64,000 nt of DNA from an uncultured Clostridium sp. (GTDB lineage Bacteria > Bacillota > Clostridia > Lachnospirales > Lachnospiraceae): NCBI GenBank assembly GCA_946498245.1, contig CAMMNN010000010.1, positions 28,135-92,134 on the forward strand, read 5' to 3'. The notes under the pieces are model-generated. The model saw only the letters and a program-made list of their open reading frames with translations, searched no databases and was not told the DNA's origin. A program made the position numbers and the translations under genes. Within the stretch, counting starts at the first letter, position 1. Every line of letters starts with the position of its first letter. Positions 9,535-16,631 of the stretch are shown piece after piece.

Positions 9535-9563
9535 ATTATACTACTTTTGTTTAAAAAAATCTA
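9535..9563 (-). promoter_or_regulatory. Probable promoter of the V-ATPase operon
   Basis: Read leftward, a perfect TATAAT (9535-9540) lies 17 nt downstream of a weak -35 element TAGATT (9558-9563), and about 38 nt upstream of the first start codon. The -35 matches only half of the consensus, so an activator could be involved. Confidence 0.5.
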
Positions 9564-9639
9564 TAGCGAAGTTGTTAATAAAATAGTTAACTGAGACAAG
9601 AATACTTAAACTGGAAAATTTGCTTTTAAAACCGTAAAT

Positions 9640-9690
9640 TTAATAAAATCCCCGCTGAAGCCGGATAGAAAAATCCAGCCTCAGCGGGGG
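9640..9690 (-). terminator. Terminator after the SH3 membrane protein gene
   Basis: CCCCGCTGAAGCCGGA and TCCAGCCTCAGCGGGG form a 14-15 bp stem with a 9-nt loop. Read leftward the stem is followed by an A/T-rich run (ATTTTATTAAATTT). It lies between the stop codon at 9695 and the V-ATPase promoter. Confidence 0.8.
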
Positions 9691-9694
9691 GCTC

Positions 9695-10588
9695 TTACTG
9701 CGTACTCTGGGTCAAATACTGGGTGGCGACGTAAGCGTCGGTTCCGTCGTAGTTGATAATGCTCCAGAAATCGTCGTGGACACCTACATAATTTACTGAC
9801 GTTCCAGGAGCAAGCTGAACCAGAATCCGGGCGTCGGTGGAAGGTTCGGCGCGGACGTTCAGCGTATCCGTGGTCACGTACTGTACATTTTCCGCCGGTT
9901 CGGTTTCAGGCGGGGCCGGTTCTGTCGGCGCTGGGGTTGCAGGCTCCGTGGGAGCTTCTGTGGTAATTGCTTCAGAAGGCGCGGTCGTTTCATCCGGCGA
10001 AGAACCGGGACGCAGTACACGGATCAGGACTACTAACAAAATAATACCTGCAATAATGGCGAACACAGGCAGGAGATCCCGCAGGGTAATAGCCTGTTTC
10101 TTTTTTTTGCGTTTTCCACTGGGCCGGGATGAAGCGCCTCTGGCGGAAGTACTGCGGGGCTGGCCGGAGCTGCTTCTGTTAGAAGAGGAACGGTTGGCTG
10201 GCTGGCTGGAAGAAGTCCGCCGGCGCTCAGGACGGTAATCTAAAAAAGCGTAAACCTCCTGGGAAAGAAGGTGGCATACCAGATTAGCATCCGCTGCGCT
10301 GTTATTTCCTTCGTGGACTGCTTTGTTTCCGATCATACGGATTTTATGGTAATGCTCTTTTGCGCTTTTATCGATCCAGCGGCCTTCATAAAGCTGATCA
10401 ATGATGCTGGCCAGATCGCCGTCCACAATACAAGCCTTGTCACCCATGGATTTTACCATAACCTCAAGAGTCTGTCTGGCCTGGATCATTGCTTTATTAT
10501 AATTTTTCTGATTATTAAGGCGTTCCGCCTCGCTGATCCCCTGCTGTAATTTTTCACGGATATTCGTGGTTCTTATCGGCTGCCCCAT
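9695..10588 (-). CDS. DUF4145/HEPN-like membrane protein with extracellular SH3 domain
   Basis: A 297-residue single-pass protein. Residues 1-118 are a helical domain of the DUF4145/HEPN-like kind (AERLNNQKNYNKAMIQARQT, then HYHKIRMIGNKAVHEG). A Ser/Arg-rich linker and a KRKKKK stop-transfer patch lead to one membrane helix (about 172-192), a Thr/Pro/Glu-rich spacer and a C-terminal SH3_3 domain (LNVRAEPSTDARILVQLAPG, ending WSIINYDGTDAYV). The helical domain should be cytoplasmic and the SH3 domain outside, probably binding peptidoglycan. ATG at 10588 has an AAGGAGG site. Monocistronic. Specific function unknown. Confidence 0.7.
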   Translation of the reverse strand: MGQPIRTTNIREKLQQGISEAERLNNQKNYNKAMIQARQTLEVMVKSMGDKACIVDGDLASIIDQLYEGRWIDKSAKEHYHKIRMIGNKAVHEGNNSAADANLVCHLLSQEVYAFLDYRPERRRTSSSQPANRSSSNRSSSGQPRSTSARGASSRPSGKRKKKKQAITLRDLLPVFAIIAGIILLVVLIRVLRPGSSPDETTAPSEAITTEAPTEPATPAPTEPAPPETEPAENVQYVTTDTLNVRAEPSTDARILVQLAPGTSVNYVGVHDDFWSIINYDGTDAYVATQYLTQSTQ

Positions 10589-10766
10589 ATGAGAATCCTC
10601 CTTGTAGACAATACATGGTTAATTAAATCTATTATACTAGATTTCGACGAAATTTGCACTTAAATTTTCCCAAAATATTTACATTTTTCTTACAAAGTCA
10701 AACGTTATATAAAAATAGGATATTTTGTACAATGATTTTGTCGGCTTTTATCGGAAAATAAAGTGC

Positions 10767-10795
10767 TTGCCAAATAGGGACAGGGTATGTATACT
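10767..10795 (+). promoter_or_regulatory. Promoter of trmB operon
   Basis: TTGCCA (10767-10772), a 17-nt spacer, then TATACT (10790-10795), 38 nt before the trmB start codon. Confidence 0.65.
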
Positions 10796-10832
10796 AAAAA
10801 GGTAGGAAAACATATCCATATGGAGGAAGCAA

Positions 10833-11471
10833 ATGAGATTGCGGCATATTAAAGGAGCAGAAGAAACAATCGCTGCCAGTCCTTATGTCATACAAAATCC
10901 TGAAACTTGCCGGGGCAGATGGGCGGAAGTATTTCAAAACCAGAATCCCGTCCGGATAGAAGTGGGAATGGGAAAAGGAAAATTTCTCATGGAACTGGCT
11001 CAAAAAAACCCGCAGATAAATTACGTGGGGATTGAAAGATATTCCAGCGTCTTGCTGCGGGGGCTTCAGAAAAGGCAGGAGCTGGAATTGTCTAATATCT
11101 GGTTTCTCTGCATAGACGCCAGACAGTTGGCGGAGGTATTTGGAGAAGGAGAAGTGGATCGGATCTACCTGAATTTTTCTGATCCCTGGCCCAAAGACAG
11201 ACACGCAAAGCGCCGTCTGACTTCGCCTGAATTTTTGTCTGTATATGAAAAAATATTATCGGCAGAGGGCCAGATTGAGTTTAAAACGGACAATCTGGAT
11301 TTGTTTGATTATTCCCTGGAGTCCATTCCGCAGGCCGGATGGAAAATAGCGGACAGCACGTGGGATCTCCATCACAGCCACATGGCGGAAGGGAATATTA
11401 TGACAGAATATGAAGAGAAATTTTCGGCAAAAGGGAATCCTATTTGTAAACTAATCGCAAGACGCGGCTAA
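10833..11471 (+). CDS. trmB: tRNA (guanine-N7-)-methyltransferase
   Basis: Methylates G46 in the variable loop of tRNAs using S-adenosylmethionine (EC 2.1.1.33). The SAM-binding glycine motif EVGMGKGKFL is near residue 47, the acidic ribose-binding position is in YVGIERYSS, and the family signature NFSDPWPKDRHAKRRL is near residue 113. The C-terminal KTDN and TEYEEKF motifs are present. 212 residues, normal length. ATG with a GGAGG site. It heads a three-gene operon with a small cysteine-rich protein and trxA. Confidence 0.95.
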   Translation: MRLRHIKGAEETIAASPYVIQNPETCRGRWAEVFQNQNPVRIEVGMGKGKFLMELAQKNPQINYVGIERYSSVLLRGLQKRQELELSNIWFLCIDARQLAEVFGEGEVDRIYLNFSDPWPKDRHAKRRLTSPEFLSVYEKILSAEGQIEFKTDNLDLFDYSLESIPQAGWKIADSTWDLHHSHMAEGNIMTEYEEKFSAKGNPICKLIARRG

Positions 11472-11518
11472 AACCGGCTAAAGTGCATACACTATAAAAA
11501 AACAGGTGGTAAAGGATT

Positions 11519-11686
11519 ATGAAGCTGCCGCCCAAACTGGTGCGCCGGTTAAACTGCGCGACTTGCGATAAAACCGAACTGGATCGAAAGGCCCTGCATT
11601 ACAGGAAATGTTTTTTAGAGGTCTGCAAAATCCTGGACGGAGGTAAAGGCAAAAACAAAAAACATAGTAGAAAAGGAGAATGCTAA
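11519..11686 (+). CDS. Small cysteine-rich protein between trmB and trxA
   Basis: A 55-codon reading frame starting MKLPPKLVRRLNCATCDKTE and ending in a basic tail (GGKGKNKKHSRKGEC). It has five cysteines, in the order CATC, then single Cys at 31 and 36, then a penultimate Cys. The spacing C-x2-C-x14-C-x4-C could bind a metal. AGGTGG lies about 9 nt before the ATG. Its TAA overlaps the trxA ATG (TAATG), so the two genes should be translationally coupled. I do not recognise the family; coding status is supported by the ribosome binding site and the coupling. Confidence 0.55.
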   Translation: MKLPPKLVRRLNCATCDKTELDRKALHYRKCFLEVCKILDGGKGKNKKHSRKGEC

Positions 11687-12003
11687 TGGAAGCTGTATTT
11701 ACAACACAGAATTTTGAAGCGGAAGTATTAAAATCCAGTCAGCCGGTGCTGGTAGATTTCTACGCCGACTGGTGCGGCCCCTGCAGAATGATGGCCCCTG
11801 TTATCGAAGAATTGGCGGGAATTTATGAAGGACGCGCTAAAGTGGGAAAATTGAATGTAGATGTAAACGAAGAAATTGCCATGAAATACGGAGTAATGTC
11901 CATACCCACACTGCTGGTAATTAAAAATGGCCAGGTAGCGGCCAAAATGGTAGGGGTTCAGAGCAAAGACGCCGTAATGGCAGCGTTGGATCAGGCTCTT
12001 TAA
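11686..12003 (+). CDS. trxA: Thioredoxin
   Basis: Dithiol-disulfide oxidoreductase of the cytosol, 105 residues. The active site WCGPC is at residues 29-33, in the usual FYADWCGPCRMMAP context, and the cis-proline loop SIPTLLVIKNG is present. The start at 11686 is chosen over the ATG at 11680 because AAAGGAG lies 8 nt upstream of 11686 and almost abuts 11680. Last gene of the trmB operon. Confidence 0.96.
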   Translation: MEAVFTTQNFEAEVLKSSQPVLVDFYADWCGPCRMMAPVIEELAGIYEGRAKVGKLNVDVNEEIAMKYGVMSIPTLLVIKNGQVAAKMVGVQSKDAVMAALDQAL

Positions 12004-12101
12004 TGCGTTTGTATCCCCTTGGCAATTGGGAAAATTCAAAGGCGGCGGCTCTTTAATGGGCCGCCGTAAATTTAAAATCTAAAAGTTTTATAAAAAAACT
12101 A

Positions 12102-12130
12102 TTGACTTTCTTTGTCAGATACGGTATACT
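12102..12130 (+). promoter_or_regulatory. Promoter of tRNA-Lys
   Basis: TTGACT (12102-12107), a 17-nt spacer, TATACT (12125-12130), 40 nt before the tRNA. A strong stable-RNA promoter arrangement. Confidence 0.75.
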
Positions 12131-12169
12131 AACACACGTGCTTGAGAAAAGCACATTAGAATTGAAGAT

Positions 12170-12242
12170 GCGCCTTTAGCTCAGTTGGTAGAGCAGTAGA
12201 CTCTTAATCTATTTGTCCAGGGTTCGAGTCCCTGAAGGCGCA
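12170..12242 (+). tRNA. tRNA-Lys (anticodon CTT)
   Basis: A complete cloverleaf can be drawn. Acceptor GCGCCTT pairs with AAGGCGC, the D arm is GCTC...GAGC, and the anticodon arm is GTAGA-CTCTTAA-TCTAT with CTT at positions 34-36. The T arm is CAGGG-TTCGAGT-CCCTG and the discriminator base is A at 12242. CCA is not encoded (the next bases are CTG), so it must be added after transcription. Confidence 0.95.
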
Positions 12243-12249
12243 CTGATAA

Positions 12250-12294
12250 GTGCTGATTTTGCAGACTGAGAGCTGTGGGGTCGGCGCTTTTTTT
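12250..12294 (+). terminator. Terminator of tRNA-Lys
   Basis: GTGCTGA (12250-12256) pairs with TCGGCGC (12281-12287), with two G-U pairs, followed by seven T (12288-12294). Confidence 0.7.
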
Positions 12295-12442
12295 GTGCAA
12301 TTTTCAATTTGACTTTGTGTCTCCGGATAGATAGCCGTAAATGTTATCAGCTATCGGCTCAGAAAAAGGAATTGAAAAAACCAGTGCTATATACTACAAT
12401 AAGGTCAAATATCGGATAGTCAAAGATGTTTGGAGGAACACT

Positions 12443-12898
12443 ATGGAACGGGAAAAATTGAGAACTTACGTCAACCAGTACTGCGTACTGCGGGACGTTC
12501 AGTTCGCTGCTTATGAAATGTACGCAAGAAAACACGGCTTAACGGCAAAGGAGCTGTTTGTGCTAGACATTATTTGGTTTGCTCCGGAGGGATGCCTGCA
12601 ATCGGAAATTTGCCGGCGCCTGTCTGCAACGAAACAGACCATCAGCGCCATTATCAAAAAATTTTTGAAACAGGGCTATGTAACGCTGACGGAATCAGAA
12701 ACGGATCGCCGGAATAAAATCGTCCGTTTTACTGATGCCGGCAGAGAGTATGTAAAAAACATTATTCCTCCCGCCGCTGCTGCGGAAATAGAAGCAATGG
12801 GCGAATTGTCCGAAGAAGAAATTGCCCGATTGGTGCAGCTTACGGATGTGTTTTCCCACTATATGAAAGAGAAATTCGACGAAATCAAAGTGCGCTGA
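12443..12898 (+). CDS. MarR family transcriptional regulator
   Basis: 151-residue winged-helix repressor or activator. The wHTH runs from about residue 30 to 95: LTAKELFVLDIIW (helix 1-2), QSEICRRLSATKQTISAIIK (recognition helix) and the wing with ESETDRRNKIVRFTDAG. That D-x-R-x-x-x-hydrophobic-x-L/F-T motif is the MarR signature. The N- and C-terminal helices form the dimer interface. Start at the ATG at 12443 because TGGAGG lies 6-7 nt upstream. No ligand can be inferred, and no adjacent transporter or enzyme hints at the target. Confidence 0.85.
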   Translation: MEREKLRTYVNQYCVLRDVQFAAYEMYARKHGLTAKELFVLDIIWFAPEGCLQSEICRRLSATKQTISAIIKKFLKQGYVTLTESETDRRNKIVRFTDAGREYVKNIIPPAAAAEIEAMGELSEEEIARLVQLTDVFSHYMKEKFDEIKVR

Positions 12899-12973
12899 AG
12901 GCTGGATATGGTCGGACGGATAGCGGCCAGGAAAAACCAATCAGCGCACAAAGGCCTGCTTATTCAGCTTCAG

Positions 12974-13010
12974 GGAAGCGGGGTAAGAGTGATTGTATGC
13001 CCCGCTTTCC
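12974..13010. terminator. Inverted repeat between marR and proC
   Basis: GGAAGCGGGG (12974-12983) pairs with CCCCGCTTTCC (13000-13010). It lies between two convergent genes and could end both transcripts, although neither side has a good T-run. Confidence 0.4.
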
Positions 13011-13036
13011 GCTTCCCCAAATGATAAGAGAGGCGG

Positions 13037-13822
13037 TTATCCCTCGATGGCGTCAATGGCCCCAATGACGCATCCGCGGAAACCGTCTTTTTCTAAGGAG
13101 GCAACTCCCTTAATAGTGGTTCCTCCCGGGGAGCAGACGGCGTCCTTTAACTGTCCGGGGTGTTCTCCGGTGCTTAAATACAGCTTTCCGGTTCCTGAAA
13201 GAACCTGGGCTGCCAGACGATAGGCGCTTCCTCGCGGAAGTCCATGTTTAACTGCCGCGTCAGCTAAAGCTTCCATATATATGGCGGTAAATGCCGGAGT
13301 GCAGCCGCTGAGGGTTCCAGCGATAGAAAGCTGCTTTGTATCGACCCACTCTAAAAGGGCGACGGGGCTGAAAATATGAATAAACAATTCTTTTTCTTCC
13401 TCTGTCAGAGAGTGCTTATTTTCGCAGACCAGGATCCCCTCTCTGACGGCAACAGGCGTATTGGGAATGGTACTGATGTGGTGGGTTCCCGCTTCTAAAA
13501 TTTCTTCGTAGCGATCAAAAGGATAGTTGACTGCCACGGAAACTACAACTTTTTTCTTGAGTTCCTTTTTTATGGGGCTTACAACGGTTTCAATAAGATT
13601 AGGCTTTACGGCCAATACGATAATGTCGCTGTGATGAACCACATCCAGGGAAGTCTTCATGGGCTGGACGCCGGAATCCGCTGTATTTTTAAGCAGTTTG
13701 TCATAATGAGCAGCGCAGGCAAAAATCTGCTCTGGTTTTACTGTTCCGGAGGCAATAAGCCCCTGGACAAGCCCCTGCGCCATATTTCCATATCCAATAA
13801 ATCCAATGGTAACATTTGTCAT
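13037..13822 (-). CDS. proC: Pyrroline-5-carboxylate reductase
   Basis: Last step of proline synthesis: reduces 1-pyrroline-5-carboxylate with NAD(P)H (EC 1.5.1.2). The Rossmann motif GFIGYGNMAQGLVQG is at the N-terminus, VLAVKPN is near residue 70, and the C-terminal signature near residues 220-240 (LKDAVCSPGGTTIKGVASLE) is intact. 261 residues, normal. ATG preceded by CAGGAGGC. No other proline gene is nearby and it is transcribed alone. Confidence 0.94.
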   Translation of the reverse strand: MTNVTIGFIGYGNMAQGLVQGLIASGTVKPEQIFACAAHYDKLLKNTADSGVQPMKTSLDVVHHSDIIVLAVKPNLIETVVSPIKKELKKKVVVSVAVNYPFDRYEEILEAGTHHISTIPNTPVAVREGILVCENKHSLTEEEKELFIHIFSPVALLEWVDTKQLSIAGTLSGCTPAFTAIYMEALADAAVKHGLPRGSAYRLAAQVLSGTGKLYLSTGEHPGQLKDAVCSPGGTTIKGVASLEKDGFRGCVIGAIDAIEG

Positions 13823-14020
13823 AATATTTGCCTCCTGAAAGTATAGCTTTGCGGCTATTATACCACACCCTCCAAGGATTGTCAGTTTTGGTTTGGGAGA
13901 ATCGTTATGAAAGAAGAAAAAATATTAACTGAAAAAATTGCTTAAAAAATACAAATAAATAGAAAAATAATATACAAAATAAAATGAATCAAAAATCAAT
14001 AAAAATTTTGAAAAATAGTG

Positions 14021-14049
14021 TTGACAAAACTATGCCTGTCGTGTATAAT
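14021..14049 (+). promoter_or_regulatory. Consensus promoter driving the 14.05-14.46 kb RNA
   Basis: TTGACA (14021-14026), exactly 17 nt, TATAAT (14044-14049). Both hexamers are perfect matches to the sigma-A consensus, which is rare in this window, and the upstream 100 nt is extremely A/T-rich, like an UP element. Confidence 0.85.
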
Positions 14050-14055
14050 AAAACC

Positions 14056-14461
14056 ATCAAAAGAGAAGAAGAATAAAAAGAAAAAACTAAGAATAGGAGG
14101 TACGGTCCAAAGTACAAATAAGCTAATCCTCAGGAACACTTTTTATCAAACATGAGTAAGGAAACATAAAGCGGATTATAGAGAAGGATGTTATGTGAAT
14201 AGAGTACAGCATTTGGTGGTATGACGAGAAAGTATCATGAAATATTGGAAGAAGACATAAAACAAAATTCATATAAGAAGATTATGATAGAATGAATCAT
14301 GCAGGATAAAAAGAAAAATTAAAATAGAATTTGATAATAGGGGATTTTATCAAAGCGGATGAGAGTTCCGTAAAAAAAAGAAAACAGAGGTATAGTCCAA
14401 TGGATAATATGTTTTAGGACGAACACTGATTCAAGAAAAGAATTGGTGTTCGTCCTTTTTT
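14056..14461 (+). ncRNA. Candidate structured non-coding RNA, about 400 nt, family not recognised
   Basis: The stretch between proC and the NlpC/P60 gene has no open reading frame of note. It starts with a perfect promoter and ends at a strong terminator. Inside are two related segments, 14095-14139 and 14386-14426, sharing AGGTAC/T-G/A-GTCCAA and ending in AGGA(CG)AACAC. Further helices are TTGATAA/TTATCAA (14331-14337 with 14347-14353), ATGAT/ATCAT (14285-14289 with 14296-14300) and GTAC/GTAC (14100-14103 with 14112-14115). I do not recognise RNase P RNA, tmRNA, SRP RNA or 6S RNA in it. It could be a stand-alone RNA or a long attenuated leader for the hydrolase gene that follows. Confidence 0.6.
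14416..14461 (+). terminator. Strong terminator of the candidate RNA
   Basis: AGGACGAACAC (14416-14426) pairs perfectly with GTGTTCGTCCT (14446-14456), followed by TTTTT. An 11-bp perfect stem. Confidence 0.9.
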
Positions 14462-14484
14462 GCGGTGCAATTTCTCTGGTTTTC

Positions 14485-14575
14485 AGGCGTCTGCCCTATA
14501 GACATATACGGCAAAATGCTGCTTTGTGAGCAAGCTCCCGCGCGGCATTCTGCCGCATATGTCTGCATGGCTGGA
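14485..14575. repeat. Palindromic repeat, family B, copy 1
   Basis: Large imperfect hairpin: AGACATATACGGCA pairs with TGCCGCATATGTCT around a loop containing GAGCAAGCTC. It begins with the motif GCCCTAT. A related hairpin with GCCCTAT, ACGGCAAA and GCAAGC in the same order lies at 54425-54505. Confidence 0.5.
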
Positions 14576-14612
14576 CTTGCTATAAAAATTTCTTAAATTT
14601 TTGAAAAGTAGG

Positions 14613-14641
14613 TTATCTTTCGGATGAAAATATGCTAGAAT
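14613..14641 (+). promoter_or_regulatory. Possible promoter of the NlpC/P60 hydrolase gene
   Basis: TTATCT (14613-14618), 17 nt, TAGAAT (14636-14641), about 125 nt before the start codon. If real, the hydrolase does not depend on read-through of the upstream RNA terminator. Confidence 0.4.
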
Positions 14642-14765
14642 AAAATTTGATTCGACAAAATCTGCGAAAGCAATGCAGCCCCTGGCAGACAGAAACGTGA
14701 TGCAGTATAAAGCGGAGCGCCGGGGCGAAAGGCAGAATAAAGAGAAAAAGAGAAGGGAACGTTTG

Positions 14766-16430
14766 ATGAGAACGAGAAAACGATTTAAGGGAAACGCCGG
14801 AAAAAAGCACTGGGGGCTGAAAAGATATATTGCATTAACAGCTCTGACAGCGGCAGTTGCAATTTGCGGCGTGGCTTGTTCCAATACGGCTTCCAGCGTA
14901 AGCGTCCAATCAGAAACGGCATCTGAAAGTGAAAGCGAAACGGAGATAGAAACTATGGAGCTGACGACGGCGCCAGAAACGATTCCGCCGTTAGGGCCTA
15001 AGAGCCAGCTCCTTCCCAATATCGCTATGACAGTTCCGGAGGTAGAACCAATGCCGGAATACATAAGACTTGGCGATACCCATTCGGCAGTAAGAGATCT
15101 TCAAAGCCGTTTAATGGAATTGGGCTTTATGGACAGCGATGAACCGACAGATTATTATGGAACCCAGACAGAGCGAGCCGTCAAAATTTTTCAGAGACAG
15201 AATAATCTAGCTCAGGATGGAATTGTGGGAGGCTCAACGTATGCCGCAATTATGGATCCCAATGCAAAGTATTATGCCGCGCAAAAAGGGGATCAAGGCG
15301 ACGATATTTCCAGGATTCAGAACCGCCTTTATGAGCTGGGATATTTGGCATCTGTGGATTTGGTAACCGGAAATTTTGGCGATTCCACGGAAGCGGCAGT
15401 TATCAAGCTGCAGGAAATCAACGGTTTGGATCAGGATGGCAAGGTAGGGCAAAAGACCATGAACCTGCTGTACAGTGAAGAGGTAAAAGCCAATTTCTTA
15501 GCTTATGGAGAAAAGAGCGAGGTTGTTTTGGCAGCTCAGGAAAGACTGAAGGCATTGGGATATTTGACTACCACTCCCGACGGCTCTTTCGGAGCAGATA
15601 CGGCAGCGGCAATTAAACAGTTCCAGTCACGAAACGACCTGATTGTAGACGGGTATTTAGGACCTTCCACCAGGGTTGCCTTGGACAGTTCCGGTGCAGT
15701 TCCCAACGGCTTGCGTTTGGGAGATCAGGGTGAAACAGTACAAAGCGTGCAAAAGCTTTTGGCGAAGTACGGATATTTAAATTCTGCAAATGCCACGGGA
15801 TATTACGGTGAGATCACAGAGTCAGCGGTAGAGAACTTCCAAGATCGCAACGGGTTGTCTGTGGACGGAACCGTGGGAGCCCAGACGATGGCCAAATTGA
15901 CAGGGGACAATGTTCGGAGAGCAGCGGCAGGAAGTACAGGAGGAAGCAGTTCATCAAGCGGAAGCAGACCTTCCGGCGGCTCCAGCAGTTCCGGAGGAGG
16001 AAGCAGTTCATCCGGCGGAAATAATTCTTCCAGTTCATCAGGAGGCGGCGCTACTGTAAATATCAGCGGCGGAGCATCCAGTCTGGTAGCCGTCGCAAAG
16101 TCTAAACTGGGATGCCCCTATGTATGGGGAGCAAAAGGACCAAACTCCTTTGACTGTTCCGGTTTTGTTTACTGGTGTCTGAACCAGGTGGGAGTAAATC
16201 AGAGTTACCTTACGTCATCAGGATGGAGAAACGTAGGACGATATACAAAGATTACGAACTTCTCCAGTATTCAGGCGGGGGATATTGTCGTCGTAAACGG
16301 TCACGTAGGAATCGCTGCAGGCGGAGGAACCGTTATAGACGCATCTTCTTCCAACGGCAGGGTCGTACACAGGAGCTTGAGTTCCTGGTGGGCCAATAAC
16401 TTCATCTGTGCATGGAGAATTTTTGGATAA
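14766..16430 (+). CDS. Secreted NlpC/P60 peptidoglycan hydrolase with four PG-binding repeats
   Basis: A 554-residue cell-wall endopeptidase. An N-terminal hydrophobic segment (about 20-37) ends in GVACSN, a weak lipobox or signal-peptidase site. An acidic linker follows, then four peptidoglycan-binding (PG_binding_1) repeats at about 98-165, 172-240, 247-312 and 317-380, each with a GDxxxxVxxLQxRLxxLGY-like opening. A Ser/Gly-rich linker (about 390-430) leads to the NlpC/P60 domain. The catalytic Cys is C464 in FDCSGF, and the His is H513 in GHVGI. Start at 14766; longer readings would lack a clean signal peptide. Likely cleaves stem peptides in the wall. Confidence 0.9.
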   Translation: MRTRKRFKGNAGKKHWGLKRYIALTALTAAVAICGVACSNTASSVSVQSETASESESETEIETMELTTAPETIPPLGPKSQLLPNIAMTVPEVEPMPEYIRLGDTHSAVRDLQSRLMELGFMDSDEPTDYYGTQTERAVKIFQRQNNLAQDGIVGGSTYAAIMDPNAKYYAAQKGDQGDDISRIQNRLYELGYLASVDLVTGNFGDSTEAAVIKLQEINGLDQDGKVGQKTMNLLYSEEVKANFLAYGEKSEVVLAAQERLKALGYLTTTPDGSFGADTAAAIKQFQSRNDLIVDGYLGPSTRVALDSSGAVPNGLRLGDQGETVQSVQKLLAKYGYLNSANATGYYGEITESAVENFQDRNGLSVDGTVGAQTMAKLTGDNVRRAAAGSTGGSSSSSGSRPSGGSSSSGGGSSSSGGNNSSSSSGGGATVNISGGASSLVAVAKSKLGCPYVWGAKGPNSFDCSGFVYWCLNQVGVNQSYLTSSGWRNVGRYTKITNFSSIQAGDIVVVNGHVGIAAGGGTVIDASSSNGRVVHRSLSSWWANNFICAWRIFG

Positions 16431-16438
16431 GCGTAGAT

Positions 16439-16502
16439 AAAAAGCCGGAGGGCGGTATCAAGGATTTGAAAAAATCCAGGTACCGTCCTCCGGCTTTATT
16501 TC
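16439..16502 (+). terminator. Terminator of the NlpC/P60 gene
   Basis: AAAGCCGGAGGGCGGTA (16441-16457) pairs with TACCGTCCTCCGGCTTT (16481-16497), a 16-17 bp stem with one G-U pair, followed by ATTT. It starts 10 nt after the stop codon. Confidence 0.85.
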
Positions 16503-16507
16503 GTAGG

Positions 16508-16619
16508 GAACTTCGTTTCTATGAAATAGAAACGTTTGGCGCGAAACGCACTGCGGCGGTGTGGAAGCTGTCGCAGGAGCGGCCCAACCCAGGCGGAGAA
16601 TCCTGCAAAACAGGATTCT
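16508..16619. other. Intergenic hairpins after the two-component operon
   Basis: GTTTCTATGAAATAGAAAC (about 16513-16531) is a compact hairpin, and AGAATCCTG (16597-16605) pairs with CAGGATTCT (16611-16619). The second lies just beyond the stop codon of the leftward histidine kinase gene and may end that transcript, though it lacks a good T-run on that strand. Confidence 0.4.
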
Positions 16620-16631
16620 TAAATAAAAATT

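Noticed and set aside
14056..14461. RNase P RNA, tmRNA, 6S or SRP RNA
   Set aside because: The conserved cores I know for these (for example GAGGAAAGTCC of RNase P, the GGTCAGG-CCGGAAGGAAGCAG of SRP RNA, the tRNA-like ends of tmRNA) are not present.
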